In this document: in pieces, positions 1 to 11,881 of the stretch
Numbering within the stretch: the stretch's first letter is position 1
Layout of the letters: every line of letters begins with the position of its first letter
Source of the DNA: Carposina sasakii
Taxonomy: Eukaryota; Arthropoda; Insecta; Lepidoptera; Carposinidae
Direction of reading: 5' to 3'
Length of the DNA: 64,000 nucleotides
Assembly (NCBI GenBank): GCA_014607495.2
Contig: CP053175.1
Location: forward strand, 7,564,001-7,628,000
Position numbers and translations under genes: made by a program
Notes under the pieces: model-generated
What the model saw: only the letters and a program-made list of their open reading frames with translations
What the model was told of the DNA's origin: nothing
Databases searched by the model: none

Positions 1-1223
1 GTATAGGAAAGAAAATGAGAATATCAATCTTAGAAATCCTCTACTTGGATGATTTTTGGACACAAAACTGTCATGGTTGCCGATAAGGGATTTCTCGAAA
101 TTCGAAAGCGGTAATTCTACTGATATTTTTAATGTTTAGAGGGCTACGGCAAATATTCGTGTTAACGCGATGATAGTATCATATTGTCTGGCGCGAATAT
201 TATAGACAATAACATCGCGAATGCCATACCCGAAGGTTCTTAAGCGACACGAATCTTCGCCTGCTAAATGTACGCCCAGCATTAACCGAGCTTTGTTGGT
301 AAAGTCAAATATTGACTGTCTTTATATGCGTGACATTTAGACATTTTCCGTGTTAATGCAAAGGAATTTATACACTGTTTAAATTTTACAGCTATTCCAT
401 ATAATGCCATTTTTAGTCAGTATCTGACTTTAGACGCCGTTTAGTAAACACCGATTTTTATGGATTCGGGTTTGTAAGGGCTTTCTGTGTTCTTTGAATG
501 AACTACTTTTTTTTGAACTATTTAAATTATTCCTGATGAATATTTAATTAATTACAATTTAATATTGTTAATTAACATAACTATTTCACATAACTAAAAC
601 TAATGGATGGTTCTTTTAATGACTTTTTATAATCTATACTAGCAACTTAAGTAACCATTAAAGAGTGCGAAAATAGTTAAAGCAGTAGAGTAGATTATGA
701 ACTTTATAGTATTAAGTTCTACTCTTATGTTCATAAATGTGGAGTAAAAGGTCATAATTTTACTCCGAGGTGTAAAAGAGATATTTGATATACCTAATCC
801 GAGTTTAACATAAAAGTATATGATGATGGATTTATATTAATATGTCCAGGGCCGGCCCGCCCATACGGCGAACGGAGTAGTCGCTCCAGGCGCCAAATCC
901 TAGAGGGCGCCTAAATGGTAAAGATATAGGTATATATTATTAGGAGCAAACAGGAGAGGCGCCATAATTGGATCTCGCTATATTCTAAAATTTACTTCGG
1001 GCCGGCGCTGAATATGTCTGAAAGCCGAAAGAGTAGGTTTAAAGTTTTTCCTAGCAAGAGGGAAACTTCCATGATCTATTTTAGATTAAATTCTACTTAG
1101 ATACGGAGAATTATGGATTAAGAAAACGTAAAACGAGTTGATTGTTTTTATAAAATAATTAGCTAGATAGGTTAAGGCGGTAGATATATTGATTTCCATT
1201 GAAGTAATAAGTATACAAGTATA

Positions 1224-1593
1224 GAGGATGTAAAAAGACAACTTTGTTCTTTTAATACCTCGTATTCTTTGTAATATCACGATCATTTTTTTATATGGAA
1301 GCGCCCCTGGGAAACCACGGGTTTGCAAGATATTGAGGTCCAAAGTTACATTAATATTTTTATTTTTTTACATAAATCCATCTGAAATCGGTTAACAAAC
1401 ATTTTTTTCAAAGATACCATGTCAAAATGTTATAATATTAGTTTTGTAGGTACATTTGTACTTTGCGCATCAAACGAATACATTGCTTGTAATAAAATGA
1501 CAGTATTTTTGGTTTGGTTCCATAGAAGAAAATGACCGTAGCCTTACAAAGAATACAAGGAATCAAAAAACATTGTTGTCTTTTTACACCCAG
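1224..1593. mobile_element. MITE with about 45-bp inverted ends, copy 1
   Basis: The left end (GATGTAAAAAGACAAC...) is the inverse of the right end (...GTTGTCTTTTTACACCCAG), and both are followed inward by a shared 'TGTATTCTTTGTAA'-type block. It is flanked by TATA on the left and TATG on the right, consistent with a TA-type target. A second copy of the same family with the same orientation is at 18693..19090. No transposase is encoded. Confidence 0.75.
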
Positions 1594-1679
1594 TATGATA
1601 CTGTTTAAAAAACATACATAAAGACATGACTGTGAAAAGACTGAGTATGACTGTGTAAAGGAGATCCCAATTAGCCCCA

Positions 1680-1815
1680 TTTAGCATAGCGGGGAGAGAT
1701 GTAAATGATCAGTGACAAGTTGCTAGCTCATCGCCTGAGAGTATGCACGAGTTCCTTAGTCGACTCTTACGACATGCATGGAATGAGATGCAGCTGATGT
1801 ATTCTAGTGAAACCC
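1680..1815 (+). repeat. Dispersed repeat (SINE-like), 'acgacatgc...ggagatgcagctgatg' family
   Basis: The sequence contains 'agcggggagagatgtaaatg', 'gcctgagagtatgc', 'cttagtcgactcttacgaca' and 'gagatgcagctgatgtattc'. The same blocks in the same order recur at 3115..3225, 19405..19590 (minus), 25250..25380, 28030..28150, 31045..31160 (minus), 36870..36995 and 44928..45095, so this is one interspersed family. Confidence 0.65.
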
Positions 1816-2238
1816 ACAGAACCTGCTTACAACTATAAAATATAATAGATTCAAATGTAGGTACAGACTTAGCTGTTATAAATACTAAAACAGTGTCATA
1901 CTTTAGTGGATATGACCCCTTAAGTGATTTCTATGTGATACCAAATAAATTTTAATCAGTGTAAATAAATATAAATGAAAGATTAAATTTGTCGTCGATA
2001 GGCGCGATTATCAAGGATTTTGTCAAATGATAACAAATTATTATACAAAATTGGTGTTAACGATGGATTTCATCAAATTATTAATTAAGTGATATTTGGT
2101 ATATAATAAAATAGGTAAATAATGGGCATGTACTTTCTTCATAGTTGCTTGCTACTTTGCTCTTCTTAGAAATGACTTTGAAACTCCTATACCTTATAAT
2201 TATAAAGTTGAAATTTAGGAATCGGTTATTCCTAGACT

Positions 2239-2545
2239 AACCGGATTACGTAATAGCAATAGCAAAGCCGAAGCCGCGCGGTCGCGATAATGTGCGTGCG
2301 TGCGTACCTCGCACAAGCAAGCACGCACTCTCAATTATCGCGATCGCGCGGTTTCGGCTCCCTGATTACGTAAAAGCAATAGCGAAGCAGAAGCCGCGCG
2401 ATCACGATAATCTCGAGTGTGTGCGAGCGCGCAACGAGCGCTCGGCGTCCTCCCGCGCCCCGCACCTCGTCCCGCGCACACACACTCTCTCAATTATCGC
2501 GAACGCGCGGCTTCGGCTTTGCAATTGCTTTTATGTAATCAGGGG
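2239..2545. repeat. GC-rich foldback repeat, two arms in series
   Basis: Two successive palindromic units are built on 'gattacgtaaaagcaatagc' followed by 'gaagccgcgcgatc' and their inverses ('cgcgcggcttcggctttgc', 'gcttttatgtaatcagg'). The interior is CG-rich in an AT-rich genome. Related single copies are at 32616..32740 and 42900..43060. The two chance reading frames inside it are not genes. Confidence 0.6.
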
Positions 2546-2924
2546 CGGATTATTGTAGTGTTGTACGATTGAGTATGAGATTTTGCTGTGTCCATTATTA
2601 ACCTTGAACAACTGTAACTGACATGTTTTCTTGTAGAGCAAGTTGTCATTTTAGAGTATAGTATATTATATATATTATATAATATTAAAATTATAAGTAA
2701 AGTTTATGTTTACTATGACTAATAGAAATGATTAAAAAATGTGTAATGAATGTCTGTGATATTTTTAAAATTAAGTTTAAATTATTATAAGTGTAAAAAT
2801 AAATAAATTTTATAAATAACCCTTTAGTTATCTGTGTTTTAGGAACCCTTTTTTATTTTTAACCGAATGATTTTTAATGAACCGATTTCAATGCAGTTTT
2901 CAGGAATATATTGTGACAGGTCCC

Positions 2925-3030
2925 ACTTAACATACTACTTACGGGCTACTTTTTATCCCGGATAATTTCGACATTTTGTTTTTTCTGTATTCCGCGCGGA
3001 CGGAGTTGCGGGCGTCCACTAGTAATTAAT
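2925..3030 (-). repeat. Fragment of common SINE/LINE-tail family
   Basis: On the minus strand this reads 'ctagtggacgcccgcaactc', then 'ccgtccgcgcggaat', then 'ccgggataaaaagtagc', then a truncated end. The same blocks occur on the plus strand at 43180..43430 and 48813..49027. Confidence 0.55.
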
Positions 3031-3114
3031 AATATAGGTATACCTATATTATTAGATAGATTGATGAATAAAGTTGCTGTTTTTCTTTATACCACCGGGT
3101 CAGTTGATACAGGA

Positions 3115-3225
3115 TCTTAAGGGAGATGCCACAGCTACGGTTAGCATATCGGGGACAGATATTAATGATCAGTATCAAGTTGCTAGCGTATCGCCTAAGG
3201 GAATGCCTGAATTCCTTAAGTATAA
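3115..3225 (+). repeat. Dispersed repeat (SINE-like) fragment
   Basis: It shares 'aggatcttaagggagat', 'cacagctacggttagc' and 'gatcagtatcaagttgctag' with the family described at 1680..1815, and is truncated before the 'gagatgcagctgatg' end. Confidence 0.5.
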
Positions 3226-3451
3226 ATAAAACATTAAAATAAAAATCCATAAATTAATTTATTAACACTATTGACAATATTATAACAAGTTGTTTTATAT
3301 ACAAAATCGTACTAATTTTAACATTATTTTTTCCTAGTAGCTCGTATAGTTGGTGCAACTTGACTTAATACTTTCATAAGTTTTTGTGACTCTAGATAAA
3401 TTCCAGGGAAATATCAAATAAAGTAAAGCACAGATTTAAATGAATAAGGTA

Positions 3452-3585
3452 GCCGATTCTGACCGTCACAATTGAACCTAAATTTAAAATTAGTCATTGT
3501 CTGTCCCCCTCTGTCCTCTAAGACAGAAAGGGACAGGTAGGACTAATTTTAAGTTTAGGTTTTAATGTAACGGTCAGAATCGATC
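3452..3585. mobile_element. Short foldback MITE
   Basis: The arm 'gccgattctgaccgtcac' followed by 'aacctaaatttaaaattag' is inverted at the right end ('ctaattttaagtttagg', 'cggtcagaatcg'). Two diverged relatives are at about 17905..18000 and 59283..59330, recognised by 'cgtcagaatcgac' and 'gtcgattctgacagtcac'. Confidence 0.65.
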
Positions 3586-5422
3586 ACAAGAACATCCTTT
3601 TCATTTTGCACCAACTAATAATATTTCTATTAATTCTATCAATTTACATTTTCATTTCTAAATTGAGCACATTTTTGTGTTGTAGTGCTTCTTTAAAATA
3701 AAAAAAGAAAGTGTCAAATAATGGCACAGTTAAAATAACTAAAATATAAAGGTTCTACAAATGCCATTATTTTAAAGTTTCGTTTTAGTTGGCTAGTTTA
3801 GAATATTCAAAATGATCCCAGTTATGTTAATTCTCACAAATTAATATTTTTAATCAAATAAATAGTTATTACACATGTAAGTAAAATCGTTTTCTAGTGA
3901 AGGTATCATTTTATTTTACAAAAAAAAATATTCAGTTGTTTTACAAATTGATACCCACTAAAATATAATTTTGGAGTATTAAATTATCACGGTTATAACA
4001 AAATAGTGTTATTTACTCAAAGTAATGTTAAACAGCCAACTTGGCCACATAAAAAAACTTAATTTAATTAAAATTTATGGTTTCGTCGTTGATTTTATTG
4101 TAAACTTAAGATAAACTAAAATAAAATTAAGTAAATGCCAATACTACGGGCGTCAAGTATCAAAACTTTGTGTAAAAACTACATCACTTTATCTTGAATA
4201 CGGTGCATCATATCGACCACTATAACAAAAACTAATAGGCCATTTACTCGATTGCTAACATATAAAATAATATATTATTTTTACAGATCATAAAAAATAT
4301 CGAATTTATTATGTAATCATACTAAACAATATCAATAATTTAGAAAAGAGATGGTAAGTAACAATCGAGGTCATATTTCAATTTAAGTAACTCTGTCCAG
4401 CTTTTTGTTAGGACGAGAAAAAATTGTAACGAATATTTTCCTGCAAATTTTTCCATCCCTTTTTATAACCCCTTTTTCTTCCAGAGTTATCGAAATAATG
4501 CCTTTGTCAAAATAACATGGTTTTGCACCGAAATTCGTCATCGTAAGATTCCGACCAATAGGAGGTCTTCATTCAGTCAAATGAGGTTATCAAGTGTACC
4601 TGCTATTAGAGTGAAAATCGCTATCACGAACGTCGATATAAATCCATGTTTTCTGATAACCAAAGCATATAAAATTTAGTTCTTTTTCTAACAATTCGTG
4701 CATTCTAATGTTTACTACATCTAATGCCCCGTATACAAGTACATTCTATTTAATATGTTATCTTTGGATACATAGTCTTTGATTTTTATTAAACTCAATA
4801 ACGTCATTCAAAAATCCAAGTGATCATTGCGCAACATTAAATAATTATATGACAAAACTCCAGTTTATAAAAGGTTAATTAATACTAATTGACAATAACA
4901 ATAATATGTCAAATCTGTAGTGAAATGAATTTGTAACAATAGAGAAGTAAAATAAAAAATAAAAATGAGATGAGACGAAGCAAATAGAAACATACAATAC
5001 AAATGTCAAACATTAAAGTACAGGAAATATATAAATTTTCCATTACTAAAGGGCTCATGACAACTGGAAGAGTACCGATTAGCATACATGAATTTTTTAA
5101 ACTCGTTATTAAGTTGTACATTAAAAATTTTCATTTAATTTTAACACAAGCTTGTTTTCCCGCATGGACGGATACCTAAGTGATTGAAAGCGATTTTTGT
5201 ATCAGAAAAAAAAAATTAAAATAGGTCATAATGTTTTAAAAAGATTTTCTGTAAAAAAAAAATATTTTGCAAATTTTCATAATAATTATTTTTTATTTAC
5301 AACAATTCTGATTAAATATATACTACTATGTACAATTAAGGGTGTTTTTCTTGTTTTAGGGGGTTTTAGTCAGCTTTTAAGTTTTTAATTTACATAATCC
5401 AGATTTTGATGTAGCCTAAAGT

Positions 5423-5428
5423 TTTATT
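5423..5428 (-). terminator. Polyadenylation signal AATAAA of the Ig gene
   Basis: The minus strand reads AATAAA about 250 nt downstream of the stop codon in the terminal exon (5680..5682). It is the first canonical signal I noticed after that stop, so the 3' UTR probably ends near 5400. Inference from position only. Confidence 0.45.
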
Positions 5429-5484
5429 TATGCCAGAGCAACTTGGAACACAATTATAGCATGCCACAAGGTACGAGTAATAAG

Positions 5485-5655
5485 TGTAGCATATCATAAC
5501 TTATAACAATGCTACAACTTGCAAAAATTCACAACTTGTAACATGCCACAACTTGTAACAATGCCACAACTTGCAAAAAGTCACAATTTGTAACAATGCC
5601 ATAACTTGCAACAATGCCTCAACTTGTAACATGCCACAACTTGTAACAAGCCATA
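5485..5655. repeat. Short-period degenerate tandem repeat in the 3' UTR
   Basis: About nine or ten variants of a 16-18 nt unit follow one another, with consensus close to 'ccacaacttgtaacaatg' (alternating with '...acttgcaaaaa'). The array begins 25 nt downstream of the host gene's stop codon, so on the sense (minus) strand it would be transcribed as part of the 3' UTR as repeated GTTACAAGTTGTGGCA. Confidence 0.75.
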
Positions 5656-5679
5656 TCAATGTTGCGCTAGCAAATAGTC

Positions 5680-5847
5680 TTATAGCAGATCGTCGTCGGG
5701 GTGTTGTTTGTCGTATACTTCCTGCAGCTTCTGCTGTTCTTTGACCCTCTTCATCTGAGCGTATATCGAAGCTGCTTTATAGTTGATCGGCCCGTAGTCT
5801 TTTAAATCCGCGTCGGCGTATATAAATTGATCTTCGGGTAAATATGG
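5680..5847 (-). CDS. Ig gene, terminal exon: C-terminus ending DDDLL, then 3' UTR
   Basis: The acceptor (TATTTTTTCAG) is followed by 55 codons in phase 0 and a TAA. The peptide begins PYLPEDQFIYADADL, has a charged helical part (QMKRVKEQQKLQEVY) and ends QHPDDDLL. It is read only if the exon at 9675..10421 is skipped. When that exon is included, its own TAA ends translation 3 nt before the junction and this exon becomes 3' UTR. The phase fits all upstream phase-0 donors (10682, 12362). A Tyr motif (FIYADADL) resembles the ones in the alternative exon. Confidence 0.75.
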   Translation of the reverse strand, partial: PYLPEDQFIYADADLKDYGPINYKAASIYAQMKRVKEQQKLQEVYDKQHPDDDLL

Positions 5848-7883
5848 CTGAAAAAATAATATTCAGTTAAATATTAAACAAGTTTAAAGAATATATTTAG
5901 GATATAAAGGCAAACATTTTTATCGTGTCCACAACCTCGAAAAATAATATTATAAATTGGAATGTAAATAATAAGCAAGCTTAGACAAAGTATTTACACT
6001 GGCAGACAACCATAATACGATCGCGTAAACTTTATAATCCCCGTTTTATCCCGTTCCCGTCGGAATATCGAAAAATCCTTTCTTAGAGGACGTCTCCTAT
6101 TCATAACGAAGTAACATGCCTTTCTATAAAATTTCGCCGGCATTGGTCAAGTAATTTTTCAGACGAGATGAGAATATTTTTATTTATTTAAGTATTGCAT
6201 AAAAACCACCTTTTATTTTGTATTAGTGTAATTTATTTATTAGTTAGTGTCTATTTCTGTATATTGTTGTGTGCATGAATTGTATTCGCTCTGTTTCTAT
6301 TAGTGGAGACCTGTTATTGGCCTGCTGGTTCTAGCTCTTATACTTTACTCTTTTGTATCGCTGTTGGTCTTCCGAAAATTGTAAAATAAAAATAAAATAA
6401 AATTACGGAAGAACGAAACAGCCAGCTATCACCAGGATGCAGTTATCTACATGGATAAGATATTATAGGTAATATTTATTTCTACAGAGTGTAAAAAAGG
6501 GGCATGTTAAGCGAAATGCTATGACCATAGCCCACTGAAGTATGAATCTCCGGCGCCGGGTATCTAAATTAAAGCATCTCCACTAGCCGCTCACCAAATG
6601 TTGCCCCCTTTGTCGCTCCATGCGTGCGGCCGTTTCAGGGGGCCCATGAAATGATCACATGAATTTTTAAATATCAATAGATTTAATAGTCTTGATGGCG
6701 GGGACCATCGCCGGTGTATATATTGTGCTCGGCGATTATCCGTCATTGTAAAGAAGGGCCTCTAATCTTACGGCCCGATGCACGCCTCTATGTACAATAA
6801 AGCATAATAATAATAATAATATTTATATCTAAATAATAGATTTTTCCTGAAGTTTAGTAGGTATATTTTTATAATATATTCAACAAATTTATTTAATCGA
6901 TTACTGTTCTTGACCTACACAATCCAGTTAAAAGTAAAGTAAGGTTAGTGACTAATAAAAACACCTTATACATATACATATAAAGTTTTAATTTTAATCA
7001 CTAAAAATACTTGTACAGGTCAGCGTTTAACATCCTATTAAGATAATTTTATCACAAAAATATTCCGCCATGCATGCGTTGCGCGTGCGCATAGATGAGT
7101 TCCGTAGTTAATTTTGTTTATAACCAAGCTTCATAAATAAAAATAGGTACTTTTATTATGCCACAGTTGGTTAATAATTGAGGGTTATTACAAAACCACG
7201 TCTTAATTTAGACATAAAAAAATTACATTTGACAGCAAATCTGTGAAACATCTGTCAAATTTAGGCAATGCTTAAACAATGTATAAAAATCTTTTGTAAT
7301 GTCACGAACTACGTTTCGGATTAAGTAAATTAAAATCAAAGTAGAATGGGCAAAAGTGGCCCAAGAGCTTTAACTAATAACACTTTCGGGAAATAAAAGT
7401 GCAAAATTCTCTTATGTTTCTGTCAATATTATAATAGATTCTAAACAGATATAATCTTCTAGTGTAACAGTCTATAATAATTTGTAGATATATGCGGATT
7501 GATGGACGCACGGATTTTTTTTTATAATGGTCATGTCAAGTGGAGGTTCGGCAGTGGACTTAACGACTGAAATAAAAATGTCTACAAAACGGTTCCTTAT
7601 AATGGAACTCTAAAAAGGTTTCGCAACGTTATCTCGTTTTGAACATCTTTATAAAATATAGGTGGAATACAAGTACCAATGAGATTTTGAACTTTACATT
7701 GCTTTGTCACGATGACGAATCTTTTTAAGTGATCGTTAGTGGTCATCTTCCTGCCCTTATCTTACTGTTTATGGAGTCAGTGCAAAATGGTTTAAAAGCA
7801 TTCAAAGCTCATATTGCCGGCTATCTGCCTGATGTCAATTTTCAAGCTGTCAATTTTTAGAATATTAAAATAGCGTACATGAA

Positions 7884-7972
7884 ATAAATACAGTTGTACA
7901 GGCCCATGATTGGGATCAAACCTCTGCCATCGGACTAGAAAGCGCACATGTTAACCATTGGCTTACCTATTC
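7884..7972 (-). repeat. tRNA-derived SINE head, degenerate
   Basis: On the minus strand 'aagccaatggttaac' resembles a pol III A box and 'gaggtttgatccca' a B box, followed by 'ggcctgtacaa'. The same organisation, better preserved, is at 63562..63641. Confidence 0.5.
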
Positions 7973-8702
7973 TACTGTCTATCTAAAGCAGAAAAGAATA
8001 GCATACGGTTCATGACCTATTTTTTTTTTATAAACTTTATATTATCTCAGGTAAACAGAATAATGTACTTTGTACGAATGACGTCAGTATTGCAGTTAAT
8101 TATCTACGTATTATTGTGACTATCATTTGGCGAACTCATGACTACGGTTATAATCTGTTTATTACCTTACCAATACGCATAACGACTATGTTTCGTTTTT
8201 ATTTTTATTTTTTATTTACCAATTCAGTTAAAATCTCTAAAACTAAATACAACGTCCCACAAAAATGCTTCCGTTTGACTGTGGGATCCTTGAGTGAATA
8301 CTATACTGTTTATACCAACGTAGGATTTTAAATGTTATTTTAGTATAATAATATAGCGTTTAATATATATAGTGTTTGATTTTAAATGTTATTTTATGCA
8401 AACAGAATTAATTATCGAAATATGTATGTATCTGTTTTTTAAATGTACTTTTAAGTTGTTTTAAGGTAGCTACATAGTAATTTAATTTTTATAGTAACAG
8501 GCAAAACACCGATTGCATGTTAACAAGCAAAAATTAAGTATTAGTTATGATTTTAGATAGAAGACTATAGTTATTCAATTCCATGCATCTATTTTACAGT
8601 TATTTAAAAAAAAATGTTCTGTTTTGTTTACGCCAAAAATTTTAATTTGTTATAATTTTATTAGCTATTTGTCATTAGATTGAATTAAAAATATTAGTAA
8701 AG

Positions 8703-8960
8703 CTACGAACCGATTTTTCCAATTGTCAGATAAGCCTGTCCTAATGATAAATTTGATGTTGTATTTCTTAAAAACTTAATGAAAGTAGAGACAGCATCAA
8801 CTGTATCCTTCAGATAAGTTATCTGATCATAGGAAAAATCGGCTCTAAGTTCAAAAAAGGAAGTAAGCTCGCTCATTGCAAAACTGCTCAGACTCTCGGT
8901 CTTATTACCATTAGGGTAAGCATCGACCTTTTTATATGCCGTCACGCTATCGACTAGCAA
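8703..8960 (-). CDS. Unassigned 85-codon reading frame
   Basis: An ATG-started frame of balanced composition begins MLVDSVTAYKKVDAYPNGNK and ends in TAG inside the terminal intron of the Ig gene. It includes SYDQITYLKDTVDAVSTF, which looks more protein-like than the surrounding chance frames. I recognise no family. It could be a remnant of a transposon gene or chance. No splice sites match the Ig gene's phases. Confidence 0.2.
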   Translation of the reverse strand: MLVDSVTAYKKVDAYPNGNKTESLSSFAMSELTSFFELRADFSYDQITYLKDTVDAVSTFIKFLRNTTSNLSLGQAYLTIGKIGS

Positions 8961-9674
8961 GCAAAATCTATGAAATATTACAGCGTGACGGTAACGTTAC
9001 GGACTATCGAGAGGTTTTTGCTTGCCCCACAGAGATAGATTATGTTTGAGTCTATTGGAAGCATTTCTGAGCCTGCCTCCTTTGACAAGAAATTTTGAAA
9101 AATTACCTTTTTTAATAAATGTACGTGTCACTCTTGGAAAATCGCTCCTAGAAATAAAAACAGAACGTCACAACAAAATCATGCTAGTTGTTATTTAGGG
9201 ATTGAGACAATGCAATGAAATGTTTTTAACGAAAACGCAAATTTTTACCATAATACTTGTCATAGAAGCCGTTTTGTTACAACAAAATAAGTAATTTATT
9301 TAGACTCAAATTTAGATCAAAGAGAATCTCGGATTTTTCTATTCCTAATTTGAAATTTTGTATGAAAACAATTGAAGATTAAATCTGAGATATGCAAAAA
9401 ATCTCTCAAGATCAGTTATAGAATTTGGCTGTTAGTCGTCATTTTTAGTTACAAATAGATACCTAATTATTTCACCTGAATTATATACCTAACCATATTT
9501 AGTTTTAATTATAGAAGCAAAGATTTTCATGATTTTCTGATTTTGATATATTTCAGGGTTTGAAATAGAAAACTTCTTGCCAGAATATAGAATTAAGTAC
9601 GCAATATTCTACAGGTATAGGTACTAACTACATAACATAACCCGTTACCAAATCTAAATTTTCTACTAACTCAC

Positions 9675-10421
9675 CTTTTAAACATCAATTTCGTTGAATT
9701 TCAACGTAGCGTATTCGCTTCTAGGCTGACTTTGGCTATTCTTTCTCTGACTACTAACATTACACTTATAATTAGGGTTAACTTCCTTATTGGAACTATC
9801 AGGATTTCCTATAGAATACGTATCATACAAATGTCTATTGGAATTGACCGTATTTTTAAATTTTAAATTATGATTCCCTAGTGCTAAGTCTGCGTACACT
9901 AGTTTTTTGTGTTTCGGTCTGTCATCCCTTGTGCCTGGACCGACAGTATTATAGTTAGTAGTGTAAGCACTTTCTGGACCTAAATTTCTCGTTGAATTTG
10001 ATATGTAGTTGCCTTTTAGTAACTGTAGATAGGATTTCCTTTCTGATTCGTTATATTCCGGTTCAGGATAATCCGGTTTTTCATAATGATCGTACAAACC
10101 AACACAAGATAATTTCTCGCGTAGGCTTTCAGATTTCTTAAGGCGGTTAAGTTTGTGACTGTTTTTGTCTCTAGTCCTGTTTAACGTTTTTGTGTAGTAC
10201 TGGGGCTCTTGCGGTTGGTATATCAGAGGTCCAATAGTGTTGTTGTACGACCTCTCTTGGTCAACCGGGATTCTCTTGTCCACTCTTATTGGCTGAAAAT
10301 AACAGAAGCTATGGTGCTTTTGCAGGGGTATTTGGAAGTTTTTCTTATTTTTCCCTTTGTTACTTAGGTTAGTGAAATGATTGCGTTTTTGAAGGTATTG
10401 CTGTTGTAGTATATTAGTATT
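9675..10421 (-). CDS. Ig gene, cassette exon with alternative C-terminus (EIDV end)
   Basis: Phase 0 at both ends (747 nt). Acceptor TTTTCATTTTCAG at 10422; a second good acceptor (GTTATTTTCAG) lies 129 nt inward at 10293, in the same frame, so two starts differing by 43 codons are possible. The TAA stop is at 9678..9680, only 3 nt before a strong donor (AAG|GTGAGT), so splicing on to 5680..5847 would put that exon in the 3' UTR without a long stop-to-junction distance. The peptide is cytoplasmic and low complexity, with motifs LVYADL and SEYATL (ITIM-like) and a C-terminal FNEIDV resembling a PDZ ligand. It is the last coding part of the longest isoform. Confidence 0.75.
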
Positions 10422-10681
10422 CTGAAAATGAAAATATTAGATTGTTAGTAAATGAAGATTAGATAGCAAATGTTAAGCGATTGCGCAAAATCTAACAGTA
10501 TTTTGAAACGGCTTAAGAAACCATTATTTCCTTCAATGATATCTTATCAATCTTACATATTTTGGTTTAGGTCAGTTCTAAACTAACGATCACAATTACG
10601 TTGAATTTTATGCAATCACTACAAGGGAATATGAAATGAATGGATGAAATGGAAGAAAACTAAAATAAAACCTTATTATAC

Positions 10682-11881
10682 CTGAGAATTGTCATTTTTA
10701 GTAGTAATGTTACTTTGTACGGAATTACTCCGCCGAATTATTGGTTTCTTTGGAATCGGCTTTTCGGCCAACTTTGGTATTTGCAATTTATTTGGAAGTA
10801 TCACCTTTTTTGGAGGTAGACCTACTTTGTTCATACCTTGGTCATTAAGTTGGTTAACAACTGACCTAACTAGCGAAGTTGAGGGTAATGTTATTGATGT
10901 ATTTCTTTTAGGTGTTATACCTATTATATTTGGTTTGGTATAATCTGCTTTATCCAAATTCACCTCATTAGCATCCTTACTTAATTGGTTAAGTTCATCT
11001 TTGGGAATTCTTGTTGATATATCACTAGCACTTTTAGTATTTCTTTGGGTTTTACCCAGTTTGGCAATATCTTCTTCTGATTTTGCAGGTCTCACTGGAG
11101 CGTCAATAGTGTCGAAAGATTTTGATAGCTTTGTATTAATTAAAGGCATTGATAGATTCACATAAACATGATCATCTTTCACTGGAGAGTTAAATGGAGA
11201 GATTTTTGTTCGCGGTGCAGGCACAGGCCTGTTCAAAGAGTTAGTCGATTCCTTTATTTCAGCATCATTATCTTCATATATTTGAATAGAATCTGTTAAA
11301 TTCTCAATTGCTTCTATACCACTTATATTTGGTTTAACCTTTAACAGCGAAGGAAAATTAGCATAAATTATATCAGCATCAACTTCTCTATCGTTATCTG
11401 ATTCTTCCTTATGGCTATTATTGTTAATCTCATTAAAATTCTCTCCGTACTCCGTGTTAGGATAAAACCTTTCAATGTTCCTCTTCCTCACAACTCTCAT
11501 AGATTGAAATTGTGGAGGTCGCCTCACATTTCTTGTATTTAATGAGGAGAACTTTTTGCTATCCGGCTCAGCCGTCTCTTCGTCTATAGTTGGGAACTGT
11601 TTTAGATAAGAGGGCTGCATTTGCGGTAAATACGGGTTCAGTAAAACAGTTTGTTGCATCGGATACATCTGCTGCAAAGCATTTATGACCGGTATACCAT
11701 ATTTAGGTGTATACTGACTATTATCAGGTGTAGTTGGATAAGGCATTGCATTTTGCACGAATGGCGGACATACCACTCTGGGCGTGAAAGACGGGTTTGT
11801 GGTTAGCTGTTTTTGTAACGCCTCAATACCTTTGATTTTTTGGTTAGTGTCAACAATTCTCGGCTGTATCGCTTGTACAGG
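10682..11881 (-). CDS. Ig gene, large cytoplasmic exon (400 codons)
   Basis: Exactly 1200 nt, phase 0 at both ends: acceptor GGCATGCCACAG, donor CAG|GTATAA. The peptide begins PVQAIQPRIVD and is Pro/Asn/Ser-rich without a globular domain. It carries tyrosine motifs IIYANF and HVYVNL (pYxN, the consensus for Grb2/Drk-type SH2 domains), several PxxP and basic stretches, and a repeated KKPIIRRSNS-like end. Being a multiple of three it could also be skipped. I infer it is an intracellular scaffold region. A plus-strand frame at 10689..10943 is its shadow. Confidence 0.8.

Larger units (their letters stand above)
1..5422. other. Gene-free flank downstream of the Ig gene
   Basis: I see no convincing coding exon here. 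The stretch is AT-rich and holds several dispersed repeats listed separately (1224..1593, 1680..1815, 2239..2545, 2925..3030, 3115..3225, 3452..3585). The remainder is low-complexity AT-rich sequence with short chance reading frames that show no protein-like composition. Confidence 0.6.
5850..9674 (-). other. Intron of about 3.8 kb with repeats
   Basis: I find no exon with matching splice sites. The stretch holds a fragment of the 'tgttaagcgaaa..agcccac' MITE family near 6488..6540, a LINE/SINE tail with (AATAAT)n near 6650..6815, a tRNA-derived SINE at 7884..7972 and one unexplained reading frame at 8703..8960. Otherwise it is AT-rich and featureless. Confidence 0.5.

Noticed and set aside
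10689..10943. Plus-strand frame, hydrophobic start
   Set aside because: It is the complement of the 400-codon cytoplasmic exon, whose phase and motifs are supported by both splice sites.
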